Source of the DNA: Euzebyaceae bacterium
Lineage (GTDB): Bacteria; Actinomycetota; Nitriliruptoria; Euzebyales; Egibacteraceae
Length of the DNA stretch: 8,459 nt
Direction: 5' to 3'
Assembly (NCBI GenBank): GCA_013696915.1
Contig: JACCXR010000327.1
Span: forward strand, 1-8,459
This document shows positions 1 to 5,259 of this stretch, piece by piece. Within the stretch, counting starts at the first letter, position 1. Every line of letters starts with the position of its first letter. The notes beneath the pieces are model-generated. The model worked only from the letters and a program-made list of their open reading frames with translations. It was not told where the DNA came from and made no database searches. The translations under genes and the position numbers were made by a program.

Positions 1-2
1 TC

Positions 3-413
3 AACACGTTCGTGGCGTTCGAGGCATCCGTCGCCGAACACACGTCGCTTGACCGCAAGACGCGCGAGGCGATCCACCTCACCGTCGCCAACGTCAACGA
101 GTGCACCTACTGCCAGGGCGCCTACACGATGGCTGCGAAGGCCGCCGGCTTCGACGAGGACCAGACCAAGCAGATCCGCCGTGGCGTGCTCGACGGCGAC
201 GACAAGCTCACCGCGCTGCTGGCGCTCACACGTGAAATCGCCGCGAACCGGGGCTCCGTGGACGACGCGACCTGGCGGAGCGCCGTCGACGCAGGTTGGA
301 GCGAGCAGCAGCTTCTCGAGGCGTTCGCGGACACTGCGCGCACGATCTTCACCAACTACTTCAATCATTTCGTTGAGACGGAGCAGGACGTTCCCGAGGT
401 CCCGCCGGTCTAG
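3..413 (+). CDS. AhpD-like carboxymuconolactone decarboxylase family protein (5' partial)
   Basis: The reading frame is open to the left edge, so the true start lies outside the window; 136 residues are visible, ending at TAG. The visible part is an all-helical CMD/AhpD-type domain with the family pattern 'REAIHLTVANVNECTYC', giving a CxxC pair at visible residues 34 and 37. AhpD-type proteins use this pair as a dithiol that passes electrons to a peroxiredoxin or acts directly on peroxides. In M. tuberculosis AhpD the second Cys is followed four residues later by a His that activates it; here that position is Tyr (visible residue 41). The fold is therefore clear, but a peroxidase role is not proven. 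It lies upstream of a flavin disulfide oxidoreductase and a glutaredoxin-like gene, which suits a cytoplasmic redox role. A different CMD-family activity remains possible. Confidence 0.85.
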   Translation, partial: NTFVAFEASVAEHTSLDRKTREAIHLTVANVNECTYCQGAYTMAAKAAGFDEDQTKQIRRGVLDGDDKLTALLALTREIAANRGSVDDATWRSAVDAGWSEQQLLEAFADTARTIFTNYFNHFVETEQDVPEVPPV

Positions 414-485
414 GTCGAGACCGCATCCTCGGTTGCAATGTCGACCGGGAGCGGAAGTTCCGTGGCACCGGTGAGGGTTCATGCA

Positions 486-509
486 CCGACAGCGGACGAC
501 CGCTGCCGG
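486..509 (+). other. Leader hairpin upstream of the flavoprotein gene
   Basis: CAGCGG (490-495), a 4-nt ACGA loop and CCGCTG (500-505) form a perfect 6-bp stem. Beyond one A/C mismatch (489/506) three more pairs follow (486-488 with 507-509). It ends 6 nt before the AAAGGGG ribosome binding site and no T-run follows. A leader structure affecting translation or RNA stability is more likely than a classical terminator. Its function is unknown. Confidence 0.4.
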
Positions 510-528
510 GACCGTAAAGGGGATGGAG

Positions 529-1923
529 ATGACCGATACCTACGAAGTGATCGTGCTCGGGGCTGGATCCACGGGCACGAACGTGGCGTGGTACGCCCGC
601 GACAACGGCCTGTCCGTCGCAGTCGTGGAGCGGGAGCTGGTCGGCGGCGAGTGCTCGTACTGGGCGTGCATGCCCAGCAAAGCCCTGCTCGGCCCTGTCC
701 ATGCCGTCGCGGCGGCACGGCGGCTGCCGGGTGCAGCGCAGGCGGTGACCGGTGAGGTCGATGTCAACGCTGTGCTGGCGCGTCGCGATTCGTTCATCTC
801 GAACCTCGATGACGGTGCGCAGGCGAGCTGGGTCGAGTCCATCGATGCGGAGCTGATCCGTGGAGAGGCTCGACTGAGCGGCGAACGGCAGGTTGAGGTG
901 ACCGCCGGCGGTGCCACGCGCCGGCTCACGGCCAATCGGGCGGTGGTGATCGCTACCGGGTCCCGTGCCGCCGTGCCGCCGGTTGAGGGGCTGCGCGAGG
1001 TCGAGACGTGGGACAACCGCGACGTCACCACGGCGAAGCAGATCCCCGAACGGCTGCTCATCCTGGGCGGCGGCGTCGTCGGCGTGGAGATGGCGCAGGC
1101 CTACCGGCGTCTCGGCGCGACCCAGGTCACCATCATCGAGATGACGGACCGCATCCTGACGCCTTACGAGCCCTGGGTCAGTGAGCTTCTGATCGATGCG
1201 CTGACCGACGACGGCGTAACCGTGCGCACCGGCGTCGCGGCCGAGAAGGTCGCGCGGCAGGGCACCGATGGTCCGGTGACCGTGACGTTGGCCGACGGAT
1301 CCGAGATCCTCGGTGACCAGTTGCTGGTGGCAACCGGGCGGACCTTCAACAGCGATGCCATTGGTCTCGAGTCGGTGGGGTTGGAGCCCGGCGGGCCGCT
1401 CGAGGTCGACGACCGGCTGCGGGTCACCGGCATCGACGGCGACTGGCTGTACGCGGCCGGCGACGTCAACGGGCGCGCCCTGCTGACCCACCAGGGCAAG
1501 TACCAGGCCCGCCTCGTCGGCGACACCCTCGCCGGCAAGGACCGCGAGGCGTGGGCCGATCACCGCGCGATCCCGCAGGTCGTCTTCACCGACCCTGAGA
1601 TCGCGGCCGTGGGCCGCACCGAGGCCCAAGCGCGCGACGCGGGAGTCGCTGTCAAGGTCGTCAATGTCCCGATCACGTCGGTGGCCGGCGCCGCGCTTGT
1701 GGGCGACGACGTCCGCGGCCAAGCCCAACTGGTCATCGACGACGACCGACGCATCGTGGTGGGCGCCACCTTCGTAGGCCCGCACGTCGGTGAGCTTCTT
1801 CATTCCGCGACGATCGCCATCGTCGGCCAAGTGCCGATCGACACCCTGTGGCACGCCGTGCCCGCCTTCCCGACGGTCAGCGAGGTGTGGCTGCGGCTGC
1901 TCGAAGCCGACCGAGGCCTGTAG
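529..1923 (+). CDS. FAD-dependent pyridine nucleotide-disulfide oxidoreductase (class I, mercuric reductase/lipoamide dehydrogenase-like)
   Basis: A cytoplasmic flavoprotein of 464 residues, the usual length for class I disulfide reductases. The FAD Rossmann motif GAGSTG is at residues 11-16 with Glu34 ending the second strand. The redox disulfide is C42-SYWA-C47, followed by MPSK. A second nucleotide motif, GGGVVGVE (180-187), binds NAD(P)H, and AAGDVNG marks the second FAD contact. The C-terminal interface carries PAFPTVSE: Glu452 of the usual His-Glu pair is present, but the catalytic His is replaced by Phe447. The protein should pass electrons from NAD(P)H via FAD to the disulfide; the final acceptor is unknown. 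ATG at 529 is chosen because AAAGGGG (516-522) sits 6 nt upstream; ATG at 523 abuts that site and ATG at 481 would place the leader hairpin inside the gene. The glutaredoxin-like gene starts 4 nt after the stop. It is too divergent to name lpd or merA. Confidence 0.93.
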   Translation: MTDTYEVIVLGAGSTGTNVAWYARDNGLSVAVVERELVGGECSYWACMPSKALLGPVHAVAAARRLPGAAQAVTGEVDVNAVLARRDSFISNLDDGAQASWVESIDAELIRGEARLSGERQVEVTAGGATRRLTANRAVVIATGSRAAVPPVEGLREVETWDNRDVTTAKQIPERLLILGGGVVGVEMAQAYRRLGATQVTIIEMTDRILTPYEPWVSELLIDALTDDGVTVRTGVAAEKVARQGTDGPVTVTLADGSEILGDQLLVATGRTFNSDAIGLESVGLEPGGPLEVDDRLRVTGIDGDWLYAAGDVNGRALLTHQGKYQARLVGDTLAGKDREAWADHRAIPQVVFTDPEIAAVGRTEAQARDAGVAVKVVNVPITSVAGAALVGDDVRGQAQLVIDDDRRIVVGATFVGPHVGELLHSATIAIVGQVPIDTLWHAVPAFPTVSEVWLRLLEADRGL

Positions 1924-1927
1924 GACG

Positions 1928-2260
1928 ATGACCTCGCCTGCTGGCATCACGGTGTACTGGCGCCCCGGGTGCCTGTTCTGCAGCAGCCTGTTCCGAGAGC
2001 TCGATCAATGGTCGATCGCCTATGACGCCAGCAACATCTGGGAGCATCCCGCCGCAGCCGCCACGGTGCGTGCTGCTGCCGGCGGCAACGAAACCGTTCC
2101 GACCGTGCAGGTCGGCGCCCGTTTCCTCGTCAACCCGAGCATTGACGAGGTGCTCGCGACCGTTCACGAGCTCGACCCGCACACCTCACTCCCGCCTCCC
2201 GAGACGTTCTCCTGGGGGGACTCCTGGATGCTGCGGCTCCTGACCGGCCGCCGCAGGTAG
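1928..2260 (+). CDS. Glutaredoxin/mycoredoxin-like thiol-disulfide protein
   Basis: A 110-residue thioredoxin-fold protein. It opens with a beta strand and 'VYWRPGCLFCSSL', giving a CLFC active site at residues 15 and 18. The TVP motif with the cis-proline that faces the active site is at residues 56-58 (within NETVPTVQV), and the 'PSIDEVLATVHEL' helix follows. This is the layout of short actinobacterial glutaredoxins (mycoredoxins), which reduce mixed disulfides with mycothiol. The C-terminal tail, about 25 residues and rich in Pro and aromatic residues, goes beyond the minimal fold. ATG at 1928 lies 4 nt after the flavoprotein stop, with a weak AGGA just upstream, so translation is probably coupled. 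The partner may be the flavoprotein next door or mycothiol; the sequence does not decide this. Confidence 0.85.
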   Translation: MTSPAGITVYWRPGCLFCSSLFRELDQWSIAYDASNIWEHPAAAATVRAAAGGNETVPTVQVGARFLVNPSIDEVLATVHELDPHTSLPPPETFSWGDSWMLRLLTGRRR

Positions 2261-2287
2261 CCACAGACTTCGTTCCGTAGTCTGGGG
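2261..2287 (+). promoter_or_regulatory. Palindrome over the probable -10 of the Crp/Fnr-family gene
   Basis: CAGACT (2264-2269) and AGTCTG (2279-2284) are perfect inverted repeats 9 nt apart. Two further outer pairs (CC with GG, one mismatch between) extend the arms to 9 nt. The right arm overlaps TAGTCT (2278-2283), a TAnnnT-type -10 hexamer that would start transcription near 2290, about 22 nt before the GTG start. No good -35 is seen. The layout suits a repressing or autoregulatory operator; an RNA hairpin is the alternative. Confidence 0.45.
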
Positions 2288-2311
2288 GGCCAAATCGCCG
2301 GAGGAGGTGAC

Positions 2312-3001
2312 GTGGAGCAGCTCGGCAGCTGGAGCGCGCGGGCAGCGGCCCGGCAGGATTTCTCGCTGTTCAACGCACGGGACGTCGCGCACATCAAGGC
2401 CGCGGCTGTCGAGGAGTACATCGAGCCTGGCACGCGTCTGCTCGCCGCGGGTGAGCGTGTTGACCAGGTCATGGTCATCGGTTCCGGTGAAGTCGAGCTG
2501 TCCGCGCACACCCCGGCCGGGCGCAGGGTGATGGCGGTCGTGCGCAAGGGCGGGGTCATCGGGGACATCCCGCTGTTCCTGGAGATCCCCATGCCCTACG
2601 ACGCGGTGGTCAGTCGCCGCGCCCTGGTCTGCGAGCTCGACCGCAAGGCACTGCTCGCGTTCCTGACCTCGGCTCCAGCCGCAAGCCTGCGCTGGATGCG
2701 CTCCATCGCGTTGCGCCTCGACGACGACCGCCGGCGCCTGCTCGCGGTCCTCACCAGCGACCTCACCGCTCAGGTGGCGTTTCTCCTGCTCGAGCATGCT
2801 GAACCCGGCCCCAGCGGTAGACCCGTCGTCCGCCTGAGCCACGAGGTCATCGCGCAACTGCTGGGCGCCAGGCGCCAGTCCGTCAGCCGCGTCATCGCGG
2901 ATCTGCGCGAGCGCGGTGTCCTGTCGACCGCGTACCGCCAGATCGTTCTCGACGACCCTGACGCACTGCAGGACGTGGCAGGGCCGTCACTTCCCACCTG
3001 A
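2312..3001 (+). CDS. Crp/Fnr-family transcriptional regulator
   Basis: A 229-residue DNA-binding regulator of normal Crp/Fnr length. Residues about 20-120 form the cyclic-nucleotide-binding-type beta barrel ('IEPGTRLLAAGE', 'VMVIGSGEVELSA', 'GGVIGDIPLFLE'). A dimerisation helix spans about 122-148. The winged HTH lies at about 174-212, with 'LSHEVIAQLLGARRQSVSRVI' and recognition helix RRQSVSRV. In the phosphate-binding cassette the E. coli CRP GELG...RS pattern reads GDIP...PYDA, so the Arg that contacts cAMP is missing. There is one Cys (C108) and no N-terminal Cys cluster, so an Fnr-type 4Fe-4S sensor is unlikely. The GTG start is fixed by GGAGGTGA at 2303-2310. It follows the redox genes after a 51-nt spacer holding its own candidate promoter, and may control them. 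The ligand is unknown. Confidence 0.92.
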   Translation: MEQLGSWSARAAARQDFSLFNARDVAHIKAAAVEEYIEPGTRLLAAGERVDQVMVIGSGEVELSAHTPAGRRVMAVVRKGGVIGDIPLFLEIPMPYDAVVSRRALVCELDRKALLAFLTSAPAASLRWMRSIALRLDDDRRRLLAVLTSDLTAQVAFLLLEHAEPGPSGRPVVRLSHEVIAQLLGARRQSVSRVIADLRERGVLSTAYRQIVLDDPDALQDVAGPSLPT

Positions 3002-3420
3002 CCGCGCTGACATCGGCGGAGCCGGGGTTGCTCCTTAGGTGGTGACGAGCAGACGCGTTCAGGGACTGCTGCCGCGGCGAGGCTGCCGTCGATACGTCGC
3101 CCCCCGGAGAGGAGTCCGTCAGACCACCGGCATGGTCATTACCGATCCCCACAGAACAACTTTCTCAGCCCGGAAGGCGTGACCTTGAAGCTCGTCGGAG
3201 ACAGCGTCTCGGAGAAGGGGTGTCGAGCGTCACGCGCGCAATACGCCGTCGCGAGGCGTAGGTGACCGACCTGACCCTCGTCTACACCGTCAACGTCAAA
3301 AGACCGCTGACCTTTGCAGCTACCTCGCACCGTGTTCAGAGGTCTGGAGGCGCTCTGGACTCCTTCGCTCCGGTTGCCGGACCGGGCGCCTGGGGCCGAC
3401 TGGGTAGCATGCGGGAGGTC
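3002..3420. other. 419-nt stretch without a supported gene
   Basis: No frame on either strand here has both a credible start site and recognisable protein character. GC falls to about 57-65% in the lines counted by hand (3121-3360), below both flanks. A stop-free minus-strand frame crosses it (3139 leftward boundary, running into the antisense of the TetR gene) but it has no recognisable domain. Direct copies of TCTGGA occur at 3343 and 3354. The right end should hold the TetR promoter; TAGCAT (3405-3410) is a TAnnnT-type -10 candidate without a convincing -35. A decayed gene or an insertion boundary is possible but not shown. Confidence 0.5.
3018..3034 (+). terminator. Weak hairpin after the Crp/Fnr-family gene
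   Basis: GGAGC (3018-3022) and GCTCC (3030-3034) form a 5-bp stem with a 7-nt loop, starting 17 nt after the stop codon and followed by only two T residues. The position fits transcription termination at the end of the redox island, but the stem is short. Confidence 0.25.
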
Positions 3421-4062
3421 ATGGCCGAATCCCAGCAGTCCACCGCCGCGCCCGGCGGCACCCGCGGTGCCCGGACGCGGGGGCGCCTGCGCCACGCCTC
3501 CCGTGACGCGTTCGCCGACCTCGGGTGGCAGGGGACGCGGGTGGAGGACATCGTCCAGCGCGCCGGGGTCAGCCACGGGACGTTCTACACGTACTACGAC
3601 AACAAGGCCGCGGTGCTCGACGACCTCGTGCGCGCCAGCCAGGCCGACTTCGACGCCCTCGCCCACGAGCCGTGGAAGGCCGACGACGTCCGAGGGGCGC
3701 TGGAGCGCGTGATCGGCGGGTTCCTCGACCTCTACCAGCGCGACGCTGTCCTGATGCGGACCTGGCTCCAGGCCGCCCGCGACGAGCCGGCGTTCGGGAC
3801 CCTCTACCTGGAGCTGCGCGGCCGGTTCATCGACCGCATCGGCGAGCACGTCGCCGCCGTCGCCGCCGCGTCGGGACGCCAGGGCGGCCCGCCGGCGCAC
3901 ACCGTCGCGTCGGCGCTGGCCGCGATGGTCGAGCACTTCGCCTACTGCTGGGCCGTCCTCGGCGAGCCCCACGAGCGCCCCGACGCGATCTCCTCGCTCG
4001 TGCTCGTCTGGGGCAGCACGCTGAACACTGTCGCCGGCTTCGAGGTCGTTCACCTGGGCTGA
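3421..4062 (+). CDS. TetR/AcrR-family transcriptional regulator
   Basis: A 213-residue TetR-type protein, the usual size. The N-terminal DNA-binding domain covers about residues 18-65: 'ASRDAFADLGWQGTRVEDIV' leads into the HTH, and 'AGVSHGTFYTYYDNKAAVL' is the recognition helix region typical of the family. The rest is a helical ligand-binding and dimerisation domain with no signature that identifies the ligand. ATG at 3421 is preferred; GGGAGG (3413-3418) is only 2 nt away, which is short. ATG at 3409 in the same frame would add four residues, and a near-leaderless transcript from TAGCAT (3405-3410) is also possible. The next gene, an HNH endonuclease, has its own promoter, so the target is not evident. 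Most relatives repress transport or catabolic genes, but no such gene is adjacent. Confidence 0.92.
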   Translation: MAESQQSTAAPGGTRGARTRGRLRHASRDAFADLGWQGTRVEDIVQRAGVSHGTFYTYYDNKAAVLDDLVRASQADFDALAHEPWKADDVRGALERVIGGFLDLYQRDAVLMRTWLQAARDEPAFGTLYLELRGRFIDRIGEHVAAVAAASGRQGGPPAHTVASALAAMVEHFAYCWAVLGEPHERPDAISSLVLVWGSTLNTVAGFEVVHLG

Positions 4063-4151
4063 GCGCCGGCGCGGGGACGTCGCCCGGCCTGGCCGGTCGG
4101 TGCGGACAGCGCTGGGTCCCGACGGGCGGCATCACCCCCGACCGCTGCGGT
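4063..4151 (+). promoter_or_regulatory. Cluster of palindromes between the TetR and HNH genes
   Basis: Three perfect palindromes lie in the spacer after the TetR stop codon: GCGCCGGCGC (4063-4072), CCGGCC-T-GGCCGG (4084-4096) and ACCGC-T-GCGGT (4141-4151). The first two could fold as hairpins ending the TetR transcript, although no T-run follows. The third lies about 30 nt upstream of the HNH -10 and could be an operator. Such palindromes arise easily at this GC content, so the assignment is weak. Confidence 0.25.
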
Positions 4152-4177
4152 GCCGCGCGCTCGTCGAAAGGGCCCGG

Positions 4178-4186
4178 TGTTACAGT
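4178..4186 (+). promoter_or_regulatory. Extended -10 promoter of the HNH gene
   Basis: TGT followed by TACAGT forms a TGn-TAnnnT extended -10 element. No good -35 is present at the usual distance, which is common when the extended -10 is intact. Transcription would start near 4193, giving a leader of about 43 nt before the GTG start. Confidence 0.45.
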
Positions 4187-4235
4187 GGCGCGGCCCATCC
4201 GGCTCCGTCGCGGGGTTCGGGGACGGGAGGACGGC

Positions 4236-4922
4236 GTGGATGACGGCCCACCACCCAATGGCGCGCGGCGGCGGCCGCGGCCGGGCCTGGCCGTGCTGTC
4301 GGACCTTGGGCTGACCGCCGACGGGATCTGCAACACCCGCGTCTTCGGGGCGTTCGGCGACGAGCCCGGCCGGGAGGGTGACGACGAACCCGGCGCGGTG
4401 CTGGCCGGGACCCGGCGCGGCAAGGCGCTGGTGCTCAACGCCACCATGGAGCCCCTGTGCGTCGTGCCGGCCCGCCGGGCGGTGGTCCTGGTGCTGGCCG
4501 CCAAGGCGGACGTCCTCCACGCCAACGGCCACCGCTTCCGGTCCGAGCGGCTCGAGATCGACGCGCCGTCGGTCGTGCGGCTCCGCCGCTACGTGCACGT
4601 GCCGTACCGGCGCCGGGCGGCGCTCAGCCGCCGGGGCGTGTTCATCCGCGACGAGCACACCTGCCAGTACTGCGGCGTGCCCGCGGAGAACGTCGACCAC
4701 GTCCTGCCGCGCAGCCGCGGCGGCGCCCACGAGTGGGAGAACGTCGTGGCGGCCTGCCGCCGCTGCAACAGCCGCAAGAAGGACCAGACCCCCGCCGAGG
4801 CGCGCATGGCGCTGACGCGCGCGCCGTACGCGCCGCGGGCCGCGTTCTGGCTGGTCGTTGCGGTCGGCACCGTCGACCCGGAGTGGCAGACCTACCTCGG
4901 CGACGTGCTCAGCGCCGGCTGA
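4236..4922 (+). CDS. HNH endonuclease family protein (actinobacterial type)
   Basis: A 228-residue protein. Residues 63-228 match the layout of a widespread actinobacterial HNH family: 'KALVLNATMEPLCVVPARRA', then 'PSVVRLRRYVHVPYRRR', then the HNH domain. Two CxxC pairs (C143/C146 and C174/C177) should bind structural zinc. D154-H155, N169 and N178 correspond to the metal-binding and catalytic His/Asn/Asn(His) set, so the nuclease site looks intact. The substrate and role of this family are not established; DNA repair or processing is often proposed. GTG at 4236 is chosen because GGGAGG (4225-4230) lies 5 nt upstream. This gives about 60 extra N-terminal residues rich in Pro, Gly, Arg and Asp before the conserved core; an in-frame GTG at 4395 (V54) would remove most of them but lacks a close ribosome binding site. 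Confidence 0.9.
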   Translation: MDDGPPPNGARRRPRPGLAVLSDLGLTADGICNTRVFGAFGDEPGREGDDEPGAVLAGTRRGKALVLNATMEPLCVVPARRAVVLVLAAKADVLHANGHRFRSERLEIDAPSVVRLRRYVHVPYRRRAALSRRGVFIRDEHTCQYCGVPAENVDHVLPRSRGGAHEWENVVAACRRCNSRKKDQTPAEARMALTRAPYAPRAAFWLVVAVGTVDPEWQTYLGDVLSAG

Positions 4923-5008
4923 AGCCCGCCGCCCCGCCGTCCCCCCAGCGCCCCACTTCCCGCCACCGGGCTGCCGGCCGGCCCCCGACGGGCGCCGACT
5001 AGCCCCGC

Positions 5009-5085
5009 CCGGGCCACCAACCCGGGGTCTGTCGACTGGGTTGCGCACCTCGTGACCGTGTCGACGGACCCCCGGGTGGGCCCGG
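5009..5085 (+). terminator. Long imperfect stem-loop between the HNH gene and the dcw promoter
   Basis: The arm 5021-5036 (CCCGGGGTCTGTCGAC) pairs with 5060-5076 (GTCGACGGACCCCCGGG) through 15 Watson-Crick pairs, one T/G wobble (5030/5066) and one bulged C. Weaker pairing with small bulges continues outward (5009-5020 with 5077-5085). The loop is 23 nt and holds a small GGT/ACC inner stem. It begins 86 nt after the HNH stop and ends about 100 nt before the mraZ -35. No T-run follows, but high-GC actinobacteria often terminate at such stems. It could insulate the dcw operon; a structured RNA or a protein-binding DNA site are alternatives. Confidence 0.5.
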
Positions 5086-5188
5086 TGCGCCCTGGGTGAT
5101 CCGCCTTCCCCCACATCGCCCCACCGTTGCTGACCTGCAGCTTCTCCGCGGCGAGCCACCCACACAGCGCACGATCGCGGATCAGCGC

Positions 5189-5217
5189 TTGACAAGTGGG
5201 GCAAAGTGGGGGATGGT
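5189..5217 (+). promoter_or_regulatory. Promoter of the dcw operon (PmraZ)
   Basis: A perfect -35 TTGACA (5189-5194) is followed after 17 nt by GATGGT (5212-5217), which keeps the A at position 2 and T at position 6 of the -10 consensus. Transcription would start near 5224, with a leader of about 36 nt. The spacer and -10 are covered by the G-rich MraZ boxes, so binding there should block RNA polymerase. Confidence 0.7.
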
Positions 5218-5241
5218 GGTGCGTGTTGGGGGCCAAGGGGG
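5195..5241 (+). promoter_or_regulatory. Array of MraZ binding boxes
   Basis: Five G-rich hexamers begin at exact 10-nt steps: GTGGGG (5196), GTGGGG (5206), GTGGTG (5216), TTGGGG (5226) and AGGGGG (5236). The first two are preceded by A-rich triplets and read AAGTGGGG. MraZ is known to bind direct TGGG-type repeats with about one helical turn between them in the promoter of its own operon. The first three cover the promoter spacer and -10; the last two lie in the untranslated leader. This supports autorepression by the mraZ product. Confidence 0.8.
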
Positions 5242-5259
5242 CCGCCGGAGGATCACGCG

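Noticed and set aside
481..528. ATG 481 as the start of the flavoprotein gene.
   Set aside because: It would add 16 residues before the Rossmann fold with no ribosome binding site, while AAAGGGG is well placed for ATG 529.
361..1950. A 529-codon open frame on the minus strand.
   Set aside because: It is antisense to the flavoprotein gene, which has clear FAD, CxxxxC and NAD(P) motifs. Its product shows no recognisable domain; long mirror frames are expected at this GC content.
3139..4053. A 304-codon minus-strand frame over the 3002-3420 gap and the TetR gene.
   Set aside because: Most of it mirrors the TetR gene. The part over the gap has no identifiable domain, so it is kept only as a possible remnant in the gap entry.
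3525..4235. An upstream extension of the HNH frame through the TetR gene.
   Set aside because: This part is an Arg/Pro-rich shadow of the TetR gene. The HNH gene has its own extended -10 and a GGGAGG site before GTG 4236.
4923..5188. A structured non-coding RNA gene such as RNase P RNA or a tRNA in the spacer before mraZ.
   Set aside because: The spacer is too short for RNase P RNA, its conserved core is not seen, and there is no T-loop-like sequence. Only the stem-loop at 5009-5085 stands out.
4050..5204. A 384-codon minus-strand frame.
   Set aside because: It mirrors the HNH gene and the following spacer, and would run into the dcw promoter. No domain is seen.
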